Shown here: piece after piece, positions 47,601-60,821 of the stretch
Layout of the letters: the number at the start of each line of letters is the position of its first letter
Position numbering within the stretch: position 1 is the stretch's first letter
From: Diogma glabrata
Lineage: Eukaryota > Arthropoda > Insecta > Diptera > Cylindrotomidae
Direction of reading: 5' to 3'
Assembly: GCA_963693315.1 (NCBI GenBank)
Contig: OY856186.1
Location: 96,576,943-96,640,942 of the forward strand
Length of the DNA stretch: 64,000 nt
Notes under the pieces: model-generated
Database searches by the model: none
The model's input: the letters and a program-made list of their open reading frames with translations, nothing else
Told to the model about the DNA's origin: nothing
Program-made: the position numbers and the translations under genes

Positions 47601-48145
47601 TTGCATGGGCAGACCCGATCGTCACTTCTAAATTAGAATCATTATAGTTTGCACCCATAAAATATGAACTTTCAGATTTTTTACTCCTTGCCGTTTAGGA
47701 GAAAACTACCCCTAATTAACTCTAGCCTCACAAGCAAAGTTGAGGTTTGCATGAGCAGACCGGATCGTCACTTCTAAATTAGAATCATTATAGTTTGTAC
47801 AGATAAAATATGAACTTTCATGTACCCCTTTGCCGTTTAGGAGAAAACTACCCCTAATTTACTCTAGCCTCACAGTTAAAGTAGGCTTTTGCATAAGCAG
47901 ACCGGATCGTCACTTCTTAATTTGAACCATTATAGTTTCACCGATAAAATATGAACTTTCAGATTTTGAACTCCTTGCCGTTTAGGAGAAAACTACCCCT
48001 AATTAACTCTAGCCTCACAAACAAATTAGGCTTTTGCATGAGCAGACCGAATCGTCACTTCTTAATTAAAATCGTTATAAATTGTCCCGATAAAATATGA
48101 ACTTTCAGATTTTGTACCCCTTGCCGTTTAGGAGAAAACTACCCT
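41626..48145 (+). repeat. 146-bp satellite array, plus orientation
   Basis: About 45 head-to-tail monomers of 146 bp; for example GCCGTTTAGG starts at 41896, 42042 and 42188. Anchors are GCATGAGCAGACCCGATCGT, ATTATAGTTTGTACCGATAA, GAACTTTCAGATTTTGTACC and CCGTTTAGGAGAAAACTACC. Monomer subtypes differ at fixed places (AAGTAGG versus AAATTTAGC; TAGCCTCACAAG versus TATGCCTCAGAAG). Subtype order suggests a higher-order repeat. A monomer is truncated by ~46 bp at about 44797. No coding function. Confidence 0.97.
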
Positions 48146-51100
48146 CCATGTAGCAAAAATTAGTATTGCTTTGGGATGTCATTTCTTTATTGTAACTTAA
48201 TTCATTCTTATTTTGGTATGTTGAATGTTTATTTCTTTAATGATTCTTAAATTGTTTTTAAAATGGTATTCTCACTTCAATTTTAAATCGGTATGTAAGA
48301 TCTCATTTTAAGCATTCTTAAAGCCTTCTTAATTGGGTATGCATGTAGAAGAATTAAATCAGAATGTACGAGCTCGAGTAAAGAATTCTTAAAGGCTTCT
48401 TAATTTGGTATTTACATTTGGTATCAACAGTCAAAAGGAAATTATTTAGAGCCTACTTTAAGGACATCTAATACCATGAGCGATTTTGAGTCGATTCGAA
48501 CAACATACTTTGGCAGTCAATTATAGTGTTTTTTCTGCAATATATTTCAAATCAAGTGATTTTCAGTCTAATTCAACCATAACTACAACCATTGTGAACC
48601 ACAGTGAAAGTGCAGTAGAACTCTCTGAATCTGAATATAAGAAACCATTTGATTTGTGTTTGTTCCATTAATTCATACTTTAAAATAAAAAATAAAAATA
48701 AATTTTTCAATATAGATACTACATTTTTTCACAATATTAATAAAAACGTTGTCTTCGACATGAATGATAAATTCATAATAAAATAAATAAAATTAATAAT
48801 AATAATTAATTTAGTAAATCAAAAAATTTGGGTTTTCTTCTGCAATGATGAACAATTTGTATACATTCACCATTTACTTGACTCCAATTACTATGATTCT
48901 TGCTATCCAAAAACAATTTCAAACAGAATTGAAGAGAATAGATATGATAAGACATCTTTTTTAAAATTTCATATAATTAAATAACCTCACAGAAATATGC
49001 TGAGACGGTGTTGAAATTCATCACTGGATTTTTATTCTTGATGAGAAAGTCGGATCGCACCACTATTCGTCGATTGCTATGGTTATATACTTGGATTGCT
49101 GACATCGAGCGTGTCTTGGTGTTCACTTTGCTGAGAACTGGTTCATCGAACGGCAAAGTGTTTCGAACTTTTCGGTGTTTTCTGTATAAGATATAGGTTA
49201 CCGGCTTCATCTATGACGACTTCTGTTATTAATGATTTTTATTATTAATGATTTTTATTTAACTATAGTTAATAATTTCATCGTTAATTGATGCTCGCAT
49301 ATTGCCATGTTTCACATGTGGAAGCTCAACGTCCTAAAATGTAATTTAAAATGTAATGTTCGTCGTAAAACAATAAAATTCCATATAAATAGACTAACTA
49401 TGCTTGAGCTGGGTTGACTATGGTTTTAGGTGTTCTGCCTCAAGATGATGTCACTATGTTGCGGGTTAGAGACATTGTTATTTGCGAATTGAAGTTCAAT
49501 TGAATCAATTTTTAAATCACTTTGTGATCCATCAATTTTTAAATCACTATTTCGAATAGTTCTCCCGCTCCAATTGTTTTATTTTTAAACCTTGTGTCTT
49601 AACTAGATGCCTATTTGATTGCGTTATCATGGTATATTTTCGAAGCATCTTGTTTTCTGGTTTGATGATCATTTCTCTTCCAGCATACCATTTTGTTAGA
49701 TATGGTATGGTTTGAGTCATGTTGTACCACAATTTCTTTATTGTTTCAGTCAATCCAAACCCAATTATCTGGGACGTCTTCCATTAGATTTCCGTATTTT
49801 ACAATGACAAACATTTTTTCACAAATTTTAACACAACTAACACAAGAATAACCCAATAACTAAACTAACACAACAGATCGCGAGCAATTGATCAAAATTT
49901 AAACATATATCTAATCGAATTTTTTACAACTGTCAGGTACAGACAAAAGTAAACATCGTACTTAAATCAGTATTTCCATACTGGAAATAGTACAAATTTC
50001 CACTTAAATTGGTATGTCACATACCGTAAGTTTGTAGTAATGTACACTAAAGAAACATGTTGATTTTTAAAAATTTTTGTAGCAACATCTAAAATTTAGC
50101 ACAATCAACAAAACGTTTTAAAGTAAGACTAATACTTTGTATGTTGTTCAGTGTTCTTAATTTCAGATGATGCTACAAAAGTAATTTTGATTCAAATAAT
50201 ATTGAACATATATTACACTTACTTTTTTTTCCAGTGTACGTGTTGAAAACTAATGATCATCCCAAAAATAGTATAAAATTGTTCTTGATTTTTCACCCGA
50301 ATTAAGAAAAGAAGGGATTTCAACTTTTTTGGTATTGTATCATACTAAATTAAGAAGATATTTGAACTTAATTCGAGAATTTTTCATATACTTCAGCAAG
50401 AACGATATCCGCCATATTTTCACATAGCAATTTTTAAAAAACAATTTCAAAAAATTTTCGTTAAAAATATAATTAATAAATACGGCCAAAATTTTTTATT
50501 TTAACTTATACTTAGATAGTTAACAAGGATTTGAGCATGAATATATTCCGGATTTTAACAAAACATAATTTTATATATAATTTTAGGCGCATTGAATTTT
50601 GGCATATATTTAACAATTTTAATAAATGAAAGAAATTATGAAGGCGCGTTAGTTTTGAAGATGCCAAAAGATCCAATTTCACCATAAAACTCGTTCCGTT
50701 TGAAGTTATCGGTTCAATATTATTTAAAAACCGAGTTTAAAGGTTTAACCAATTTTTAATGTTTCTTTATTATTTTTTTTCTCTTCATAACATTTTGAAA
50801 TAGCACACAACACGATAATTTTTTTTTTGTTTCATTTCAACATTGTCATTTACTTCAATTTAATTTAATTCAATAAAGATAAAGAGAGATAGAAATTTCT
50901 GCATCACTCACTTTGATAGTATGTAACATAAAAAACGACATACCGATTTAAGAAAGAGTTAAGCTGGATTTAAGAAGGAGTTAAGAAAGACTTTACTAAG
51001 AGTTAAAAATCACATACCTATTTAAGAAGGAAATAAGATAGAAATACGCTTCTTAATTCGTTCTATCGGACCACCCACATGGGCCTTTTGTACTTAATTC

Positions 51101-51195
51101 AAACTTAAATCCTTCTTTAAAAAGGCGCGTTGCCTCGATCAAGTCTTCTTAACTCCTTCTTTAAGTACTGATAATCACTATTTTTGCTACTTGGG
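48146..51195. mobile_element. 3.05-kb TIR element interrupting the satellite (E3)
   Basis: Sits inside a satellite monomer, with a probable CCCT target duplication (48142-48145, 51196-51199). The ends are CCATGTAGCAAAAATTAG (left) and CCCAAGTAGCAAAAATAGTG (right, opposite strand). Both subterminal regions are crowded with AATTCTTAA / TTAAGAAGGAGTTAAG-type motifs (48180-48420 and 50940-51170). A small minus-strand frame pair lies at 49547-49814. The termini resemble those of E4. Transposase not recognised. Confidence 0.72.
49547..49814 (-). pseudogene. Small unrecognised ORF pair inside E3
   Basis: A 22-codon frame from ATG at 49814 (MFVIVKYGNLMEDVPDNWVW) stops at 49746. An overlapping 68-codon frame (49753-49547) continues in the next frame with ETIKKLWYNMTQTIPYLTKW and a Lys/Arg-rich tail. 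The continuity suggests one protein of about 85-90 residues broken by a one-base shift. The short hydrophobic start followed by VPDNWV faintly recalls small TE-borne insect proteins that open with a VxF...VPxxW pattern, but I cannot assign a family. Confidence 0.35.
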
Positions 51196-52670
51196 CCCTA
51201 ATTAACTCTAGCCTCACAAGCAAATTTAGCTTTTGCATGAGCAGACCCGATCGTCACCTATAAATTAGAACCATTATAGTTTGCACCGATAAAATATGAA
51301 CTTTCAGATTCTGTCCCCCCTGCCGTTTAGGAGAAAACTACCCCTAATTAACTCTAGCCTCACAAGCAAATTAGGCTTTTGCATGAGCAGACCCGATCGT
51401 CACTTCTAAATTAGAATCATTATAGTTTGAACCGTTAAAATACGAACTTTCAGATTTCGTGCCCCGTGGCGTTTAGGAGAAAACTACCCCTAATTAACTC
51501 TAGCCTCACTATCGAAGTAGGGTTTCTCATAAGCAGACCGGATTGCTACTTCTTAATAAGAATCATTATAGTTTGTACCGATAAAATATGAACTTTCAGA
51601 TTTTGTACCCCTTGCCGTTTAGGAGAAAACTACCCCTAATTAAATTTAGCCTCACAAGCAAATTTAGCTTTTGCATGAGCAGACCCGATCGTCACTTCGA
51701 AATTAGAATCATTATAGTTAGAACCGATAAAATATGAACTTTCAGATTTTGTACCCCTTGCCGTTTAGGAGAAAACTACCGCTAATTAACTCTATCCCCA
51801 CAAGCAAATTAGGCTTTTGTATGAGCAGACCCGATCGTCACTTCTAAATTAGAACCATTATAGTCTGAACCGATAAAATATGCACTTTCAGATTTTGTAC
51901 CCCTTTCCGTTTAGGAGAAAACTACCCCTAATCAACTCTAGCCTCACAAGCAAAGTAGGCTTTTGCATGAGCAGACCCAATCGTCACTTCTAAATTAGAA
52001 TCATTATAGTTGGAACCGATAAAATATGAACTTTCAGATTTTGTACCCCTTGCCGTTTAGGAGAAAACTACCCCTAATTAACTCTATTCTCACAAGCAAG
52101 TTAGGCTTTTGCATAAGCAGATCCGATCGTCACTTCTAAATTTAAACTATTAAAGTTTGAACCGAAAAATATGCACTTTCAGATTTTGTACCCCTTTCCG
52201 TTTAGGAGAAAACTATCCCTAATTAACTCTAGCCTCACAAGCAAAGTAGGCTTTTGCATGAGCAGACCCAATCGTCACTTCTAAATTAGAATAATTATAG
52301 TTTGTACCAAAAAAATATGAACTTTCAGATTTTGTACCCCTTCCCGTTTAGGAGAAAATTACCTCTAATTAACTCTAGCCTCACAAGCAAAGTAGGCTTT
52401 TGTATGAGCAGACCCGAGTATCACTTCTACATTAGAACCATTATAGTTTGCACCGATAAAATATGAACTTTCAGATTTTATGCTTCTTGCCGTTTAGGAG
52501 AAAACTACCCCTAATTAACTCTAGCCTCACAAGCAAAGAGGGGTTTTGCATCAGCAGACCGGATCGTCACTTATAAATTAGAATCATTATAGTTTGTATA
52601 ACGATAAAATATGAACTTCCAGATTTTGTACCCCTTGCCGTTTAGGAGAAAACTACCCTTAATTAACTTC
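51196..52670 (+). repeat. 146-bp satellite array, plus orientation (right of E3)
   Basis: About ten monomers continuing the array after E3, in the same orientation and phase expected if E3 had inserted into one array. Many monomers here carry ATAGTTTGAACC or ATAGTTGGAACC instead of ATAGTTTGTACC, a local subtype. The array stops against the truncated MITE copy at 52671. Confidence 0.95.
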
Positions 52671-52934
52671 AGTCTGGCAGAGGTGTACCACGATAGCAAA
52701 TGTCTGACAATGGCTGACGTGAGTTCTAATACTATCCTGAAGAATATATAAAAAAATTACCTTTTATACTTTAACGCAACTTTGGAGGCCCCTTTGTTAC
52801 CTGCTCCCTGCCATGGCCACCATGATCCAAGCTTCATATGTCGTCAATCGTTCCTACTTGAGTAGGGGGTTTGCGTGGAAAAACTTTCAGCTTTTATAAA
52901 ATAACGAAGGTCTGGCCGTCGCGGGTTCTTGCTC
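52671..52934. mobile_element. Left-truncated copy of the 331-bp MITE
   Basis: Aligns with 23793-24057. It starts at TCTGGCAG, keeps the CTTTGGAGGCCCCTTTG and CTGCTCCCTGCCA blocks, and ends with the right TIR (AACGAAGGTCTGGCCGTCGC) followed by TA at 52935. The first ~66 bp, including the left TIR, are missing at the satellite junction. Confidence 0.85.
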
Positions 52935-54395
52935 TATTAGGTAATTTAGAAGAATTATACTGTAGTGAAATTGTATCTTATTTAAAATTTTCTTTTGTTA
53001 ATCCGATGATTTTTTTTGCTGGGTTTTGATTATGTTTTTTTTTGTAATATTAAACAGTTTTTTTTGAATTTACAAAATGTTTCGTTGTTCTTTGTGGATG
53101 ATAATGTTCGTTGCAGAATTTAATATGATATATTAAGTTTTCTTTTGATTAGTTAGAGGATTTTGTAGGACTTAAAATAATCAGGGGAGACTTATAACAA
53201 CATATAGCACACTAGTCTCCATGGGTGGATTTAATGGGGAAAAGTGCTAGACACCTTCTACCTAGTGACTAAATATTCTTCTCAATATGGTGTTTCTTTT
53301 GTGTTGTTTTATTTCGTTTTGGTTTCTACAACAAGATTGACTCAGAACACCTTTTAGGTAAAAAGCAGCACTCTCATGCTTTTACGAAATGCCTAAGACA
53401 TCCCCATACCCACTTTTCACTGATCTACTAGCCAAGGCAGATGTGCTGCGTCTTAAGGTAATTAATTTCGTAGAAGGAATTCTGTTCGCAATTCTCTCTG
53501 CGATAGAGAGAATTTTTATTCATTCCGCGACATTCTATTTATAATTTCGGTCACTGAGCGATTTCTACTATATTAAAATATTCCGCAACATGGTATAAGT
53601 GAAAATGAATTGTTTGCAAAATTTATGAAAAATATGTGACAGAGGAAAAGCTTAAGAATTGACACAATGAGTCTATTTCTAGAGAAAAAAATCCCTTTTA
53701 AAAATGAATGATAGCAACCGATGAAGCCGTTTTCTATTATTTCCTAAGCAGGTTTTTAATGAGAATTAGTGGGTTTGAATCGATCCTCTTTTCCGATAGA
53801 TACGGCAGGAATAATCATTATCGTGAAACAATGAGCCTACAGAAAGTGTATTCTTAAGGTGATCAGTCGTCCTCCTTTTGGAAGGACAATTCTGCTTTTG
53901 TAGGTTCTGTCCTTCCTCGGAATATGTCTTCTTAGCTGTCCTAGCGATTTTAAAACTAATCTGTTAATCTCTGTATTCAGAGACGTTTCTATATCAGCCA
54001 TTTATCAATTCAATTTAATTTTTTAACAAAGTATTGGAATTGTTCAATCGAAAGGGTGTTGTTTTCCATCATGACTAAACCAGACTACACATATCTTTGA
54101 TTATCCGCCAAAAATGATTGAACTGTTAACTGGGTTAGCAGTTTGGTGCAGTCAATGTATATAGCCCAGATTTTGCTGCATCTGACTATCATTTATTCCT
54201 GTCTTTGGAAATAATCTTTGATGAGAAAAAGCTTGCCGATAAAAGAGTCAACGAAAATCACTTGAATAAAAAGATAAGCTTAAATAAAAAAACTAAGAAT
54301 AACAGAACTATCCTGCAATTTTCATAAATGAATTTAATTAAAAGTAAAACCTACAAATATGCAATTTGCAATCAAAACTACATTCCACATCACAC
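52935..54395. other. No gene recognised
   Basis: Mixed-composition sequence without open frames of note. One clean hairpin lies at 53490-53514 (AATTCTCTCT / AGAGAGAATT, 5-nt loop). No TIR pair or repeat shared with the rest of the window was seen. Confidence 0.5.
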
Positions 54396-54512
54396 GATAT
54401 TACTAGGCTTGCCACCTATACGTTTTTGGAGCGTATAATACGTTTTTTTTATCAAAAATATTTGTGAATACGCTATACGTACGTTTTTTGAAAATATTCA
54501 TATATAATATCA

Positions 54513-54668
54513 CGAGTCGTCAAATAATAATCGATTATTTTTCATAATCATTATTACGAATGTCATTTGAGGTCCCGAGTGCGCGTAGCGCACGAGGGAG
54601 ATTTTTAACCTCAAATGGCATGACTGGTAATGTTGAAAACTAATCGACTAATAATTTGGTGACGAGTT
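54513..54668. repeat. Foldback structure with GC-rich centre
   Basis: Imperfect ~60-nt arms (ACGAGTCGTCAAAT...TGTCATTTGAGGT paired with ACCTCAAATGGCA...TGACGAGTTGT) surround a short palindrome, GTGCGC-GTA-GCGCAC. The best-paired inner arms are 54561-54573 and 54608-54620. Confidence 0.65.
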
Positions 54669-55547
54669 GTATTTAGCAGACAATTTAACGAACAGAAATA
54701 GTAACATTATTTCATACAACATAATCCTTTGTTGTCAAACAAAATTAAATATTATTTCATCTTAGTAGGTGCATAAATGTTATAAATTTGTAATTTATTT
54801 TTGACAAATAAACATAAACATGCAATCATTTATGAATGAAAACGGACATTTTACTATTTGCGAATTGCATTTTCACATAATTTTGTATGTGAATTTTTGT
54901 TTTAAATTAATATATTAAGTAGGCCGAAAATATTCGAAAATATTCGCTGTTCCTTCCCATCAGAGAAAAATAATCGAAACAATTCGTTTTGATTTGTTAA
55001 AAAATAGTAAATGAAGTGTTTTTATTGGACCTTATCGAAACTTTATTTAGTGAGTTGAATTGTCAAAAATATACGCCTTTTTTGGTAATAAATAGTTAAA
55101 TTCAGTTATTTTTATAAATACGTAACCTAAATGAAGTTTTTCCCTTATTAACTGTAATGAATTGCAGAGAAAAGTGGACTGAATATTCTAAAATCAACAC
55201 AAACGCACTTGAATGCCAGGCCAGTTAATAAATTTAATTGTTTTGTTGAACGCATTTTAAGCGTGATGGGAAATATATGGACTTACAAATCAAAAGGCTC
55301 CATACCGATATGGTGAAATCAGAATTATTTAAGCATTTCAACTACAGATGAGTTGCACTGAATTTGCAAATTTTATTAAGAAAAACGATAAATCTTACAA
55401 AAAATTGATCGAAGCAGCAAAATCGATCTCCTATACCATTTGGTTACTATTTATAAAATTTTTAACTATGTTATTATATGTTATTTAGTCAATTAAAGTA
55501 AGACATTTTTTTAATATATTTATTTTGTTTATATTGTTATCGTTTTA

Positions 55548-57320
55548 CTATGGTCTGAAAGACCTAAGTATTGCATTCATGAGCCAAAAGTGAAATTCTT
55601 ACCCCCACTTTTTTTGGCATTTCTCGACGTTTTAGGACCTACTGATTCTAAAAAAGCAAAAAAAAGTTTATATCTGTCTGCCGGCCGGCCGTCACAACCT
55701 ACGAAATCTAGAAAACCGCTGGACGGGTTTTTAAATTTTTTTTCTAAAAATAGGTTTACTTAATGGAAAGAGCCGAAAGGACAATGTGTTCGATAACTGT
55801 ACCGGAAGTGTGTCAAAAAAATCATCAAGTGTGTCAAATCAAGAAAATTTGCAATTTTTTGCTTTAAAAACTTTCATTTTAAGTGATTACGAATAGGAAC
55901 ATTAAATTTGGAGAAATCTTGATTGTCGGGATTGGTATGTGGGACCAAAATCTAAGTTATTGCATTATAAGTTTGTCAAAAAAAGATTGTTGTCAGAAGA
56001 AAGATTTTTATTTATTTTTTTACCCAATTTTTTGTAAAAAAATAAAATTGATTATTTGTATGATATGAACTTTTATTATTGAGAATTATGGCATTATAAG
56101 TATGTCAAAAAAAGTTGTCAAGTATGTTAAAAGAAAGATTTTTATTTATTTTTTACCCAGTTTTTTGTAAAAAAATAAAATTGATTATTTGTATGATATG
56201 AACTTTTATTATTATTATTGAGAATTATGGAATTATAAGTTTGTCAAAAAAATGTTGTCAAGTGTGTCAAAAGAAAGATTTTTATTTATTTTACTACCCA
56301 ATTTTTTGGAAAAATAAAATTAATTATTTGTACGACATGAAATTTTATTATTATTATTGAGAATTATAAGTTAGTCAAAAAATAATGTCAAATGTGTCAA
56401 AAGAATGATTTTCATTTATTTTTTTAGGAAAAAATAAAATTAGTTATTTGTATGAAATGAAATGTATAATGAACTTGAAATTATTATTGAGAATTTTATT
56501 GCATTATAAGTTTTTCAAAAAAATATTGTCAAGTGTGTCAAAAATATGATTTCATTTATTTTTTTAGATAATTTTTTGGAAAAAAAAATTTAGCTGTTTG
56601 CTTACGTAAATATAATTGAACATGGAAATTTTTGAATTTGTGATAGTTTTGAAATATTTTTGGAATTTTGAAAAGTTTCAATTTTTGATTTTGTAAGAAT
56701 TTATGGAATATTTTTAGAATTTTGAAAAATTTTAAATTTTTGAATTTATTATAATTTTTATAATTTTGGAAAAATTTTCAATTTTTGATATTGCTATAAT
56801 TTATGCAATATTTTTAGTGTTTGTGAAAAAAGTTTTCGTCTTTGATTTTGCAATAATTTTTGGAATATTTTTAGAATTTTGTTTGAAAAAAGTTTGAGTT
56901 TTTGATTTTATTTAATTTTTACAATATTTTTGGAATGTTGAAAGAAATATGAATTTGTGATTTTGAAATATTTTCTTGAAACGCTAAATGGAGAGGTTTT
57001 TGTGTAGTTTGCTGATTGTATAATCTTTTCACTAAATTATGTTAATTTATGATCTGCTATAATTTTCCGACAACGTATTGTTGTTTCGTGTTAGTTTTGT
57101 AATACACATCTAAACAGACATAAAAAATACTAAAGTACATGTATTTTTAACAAAAGTAACAAAAAGTTATGTTTGATATATGTACATCGCTTCCCAAAAC
57201 TAAAAACCATGTCCTCATAAAAGTTTTTGCCGAAAGCTATATCAAAATTATTAACCCAGACCGAAGTCTTGATCGAATCTCACAGCTCTGAGATGATTTC
57301 AGCCCCTCCATATTTTTCCA
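55548..57320 (+). repeat. Repeat B, complete single unit
   Basis: Runs from the head (ATGGTCTGAAAGACCTAAG) through the GCCGGCCGTCACAACC block, five or six ~110-140-bp subunits and the TTTTGGAATTTTTGAAA tract, to the tail GACCGAAGTCTTGATCG and CAGCCCCTCCATATTT. It provides the unit boundaries used to interpret the tandem at 35-40 kb. Confidence 0.85.
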
Positions 57321-57594
57321 ATTAACTTATAAAATAAATAAAACATATGAGTAAAAATAATTCTTTTAATTATTTTATTTCAAAATATATATGTATACGC
57401 TTTTGGAAAAATTCAAAGGTGGTAAGCCTAGATGTAACATCATATCAGTGCTAGTTCAACATGTTTAAGAAAATAATTAATTTTTACATTCATTTATTTG
57501 GAAAATATTAAAATCTAATTGTTTACCGTTATTTGGGATTATTTTGATCTTTTTGAAAATGAAAAAAATTGATGAAACCATTCCAAGAATTAGC

Positions 57595-60500
57595 GTACAA
57601 AATCTGAAAGTTCATATTTTATCGGTACAAACTATAATGATTATAATTTAGAAGTGACGATCTGGTCTGCTCATGTAAAACCCTACTTTGCTTCTGAGGC
57701 AAAAGTTAAATAGGGGCAGTTTTCTTCTAAACGGCAAGGGGTACAAAATCTGAAAGTTCATATTTTATCGGTACAATCTGTAATGATTATAATTTAGAAG
57801 TGACGATCCAGTCTGCTCATGTAAAACCCTACTTTGCTTCTGAGGCATAAGTTAATTAGGGGTAGTTTTCTCTTAAACGGAAAGGGGTACAAAATCTGAA
57901 AGTTCATATTTTATCGGTACAAACTATAATGATTATAATTTAGAAGTGGCGATCCGGTCTGCTCATGCAAAACTCTACGTTGCTTGTGAGGCTAGAGTTA
58001 ATTAGGGTTAGTTTTCTCCTAAACGGCAAGGGGTACAAAATCTGAACGCTCATATTTTATCGGTACAAACTATAATGGTTCGAATTAATAAGTAATGATC
58101 GGGTCTGCTCATGCAAAAGCCTACTTTGCTTATGAGGCTAGAGTTAATTAGGGGTAGTTTTCTTCTAAACGGCAAGGGGTACAAAATCTGAAAGTTCATA
58201 TTTTATGGGTGCAATCTGTAATGATTATAATTTAGAGGTGACGATCCGGTCTGCTCATGTAAAACCCTACTTTGCTCCTGAGGCATAAGTTAATTAGGGG
58301 TAGTTTTCTCCTAAACGGCAAGGGGTACAAAATCTGAAAGTTCATATTTTATCGGTACAAACTATGATGGTTCTAATTTAGAAGTGACGATCGGGTCTGC
58401 TCATGTAAAACCCTACTTTGCTACTGAGGCATAAGTTAATTAGGGGTAGTTTTTTCCTAAACGGCAAGGGGTACAAAATCTGAAAGTTCATATTTTATCG
58501 GTACAAACTATAACGATTCTAATTTAGAAGTGACGATCTGATCTGCCTATGCAAAAGCCTACTTTGCTTGTGAGGCTAGAGTTAATTAGGGGTAGTTTTC
58601 TCCTAAACGGCAAGGGGTACAAAATCTGAACACTCATATTTTATCGGTACAAACTATAATGGTTCTAATTTAGAAGTGACGATCGGGTCTGCTTATGCAA
58701 AAGCTAAATTTGCTTCCGCAGCTAAAGCATATTAGGGGTAGTTTTCTCCTAAACGGCAAGGGGTACAAAATCTGAAAGTTCATATTTTATCGGTGCAAAC
58801 TATAATGGTTCTAATTTAGAAGTGACGATCGGGTCTGCTCATGCAAAAGCTAAATTTGCCTTCGAACTTAATTTTACTTACCTAATTATCGAAAATAAAC
58901 TTGCCTTACCTAATTAGCTTTAGATTAGGGGTAGTTTTCTCCTAAAAGGCAAGGGGTACAAGACCTGAAAGTTCATATTTTATCGGTACAAACTATAATG
59001 ATTATAATTTAGAAAACACGATCCGGTCTGCTCATGTAAAACCCTACTTTGCTTCTGAGGCATAAGTTAATTAGGGGTAGTTTTCTCTCAAACGGCAAGG
59101 GATACAAAATCTGAAAATTCATATTTTATCGGTACAAACTATAATAGTTCTAATTTAGAAGTGACGATCCAGTCTGCTCATGTAAAACCCTACTTTGCTT
59201 CTGAGGCATAAGTTAATTAGGGGTAGTTTTCTCTTAAACGGAAAGGGGTACAAAATCTGAAAGTTCATATTTTATCGGTACAAACTATAATGATTATAAT
59301 TTAGAAGTGGCGATCCGGTCTGCTCATGCAAAACTCTACTTTGCTTGGGAGGCTAGAGTTAATTAGGGGTAGTTTTCTCCTAAACGGAAAGGGGTACAAA
59401 ATCTGAAAATTCATTTTTTATCGGTGCAAACTATAATGGTTCTAATTTAGAAGTGAAGATCGGGTCTGCTCATGCAAAAGTTAAATTTGCTTGGGAGGCT
59501 AGAGTTAATTAGGAGTAGTTTTCTCCTAAACGGCATGGGGTACAAAATCTGAAAGTCCATATTTTATCGGTACAAACTATAATGATTCAAATTTAGAAGC
59601 GACGATCCGGTCTGCTCATGCAAAAGCTTACCTTGCTTGTGAGGCTAGAGTTAATTAGGGGTAGTTTTCTCCTAAACGGAAAGGGGTACAAAATCTGAAA
59701 GTTCATATTTTATCGGTACAAACGATAATGATTCAAATGTAGAAGTGACGATCCGGTCTGCTCATGCAAAACTCTACTTTGCTTCTGAGGCTAGAGTTAA
59801 TTAGGGGTAGTTTTCTCCTAAGCGGCATGGGGTAAAAAATCTGAACGCTCATATTTGATTGGTACAAACTATAATGGTTCGAATTAATAAGTAATGATCG
59901 GGTCTTCAAATGCAGAAGCCTACTTTGCCTATGAGGCTAGAGTTAATTAGGGGTAGTTTTCTCCTAAACGGCAAGGGGTACAAAATCTGAAAGTTCATAT
60001 TTTATCGGTTCAAGCTTTAATGATTCTAATTTAGAAGTGACGATCAGGTCTGCTCATGCAAAAGCTTACTTTGCTTGTGAGGCAAGAGTTAATTAGGGAT
60101 AGTTTTCTCCTAAACGTAAAGGGGTACAAAATCTGAAAGTTCATATTTTATCGGTACAAACTATAATGATTATAATATAGAGGTGACGATCCGGTCTGCT
60201 CATGCAAAACTCTACTTTGCTTCTGAGGCTAGAGTTAATTAGGGGTAGTTTTCTTCTAAGCGGCAAGGGGTACAAAATCTGAACGCTCATATTTTATCGG
60301 TACAAACTATAATGGTTCGAATTAATAAGTAATGATCGGGTCTGCTCATGCAAAAGCCTACTTTGCTTATGAGGCATAAGTTATTTAGGGGTAGTTTTCT
60401 TCTAAACGGCAAGGGGTACAAAATCTGAAAGTTCATATTTTATCGATACAATCTGTGATGATTATAATTTAGAAGTGACGATCCGGTCTGCTCATGTAAA

Positions 60501-60821
60501 ACCCTACTTTGCTTCTGAGGCTAGAGTTAATTAGGGGTAGTTTTCTCTTAAACAGCAAGGGGTACAAAATCTGAAAGTTCATATTTTATCGGTACAAACT
60601 ATAATGATTCTAATGTAGAAGTGACGATCGGGTCTGCTCATGCAAAAGCCTAATTTGCTTGTAAGGCTAGAAATAATCAGGGGTAGTTTTCTCCTAAACG
60701 GCAAGGGGTACAAAATCTGAAAGTTCATATTTTATCGGCGCAAACTATAATGGTTCTAAGTTAGAAGTGACGATCGGGTCTGCTCATGCAAAAGCTAAAT
60801 TTGCTTCTGAAGCTATAGCTA
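57595..60821 (-). repeat. 146-bp satellite array, minus orientation
   Basis: About 22 monomers in the reverse direction to the arrays at 41.6-52.7 kb, with anchors GGTAGTTTTCTCCTAAACGG and CAAAATCTGAAAGTTCATAT. One monomer near 58860-58925 carries ~67 bp of extra AT-rich sequence. Subtypes found in the plus arrays recur here in mirrored order (see findings). Confidence 0.96.

Larger units (their letters stand above)
54404..57430. mobile_element. 3.0-kb hAT-like element carrying a Repeat B copy
   Basis: Inverted ends TAGGCTTGCCACCTATACG (left) and TAGGCTTACCACCTTTGAA (right, opposite strand). The flanking octamers GATATTAC (54396-54403) and GATGTAAC (57431-57438) match at 6 of 8 positions, plausible as an aged 8-bp duplication. 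A ~150-bp foldback lies at 54513-54668, and 55548-57320 is a full Repeat B unit. No transposase fragment was recognised. Confidence 0.6.

Noticed and set aside
41626..48145. CENP-B box or telomere-like TTAGGG in the satellite
   Set aside because: The CGGG-containing segment does not meet the box consensus, and TTAGGGG occurs once per 146-bp monomer, not in tandem.
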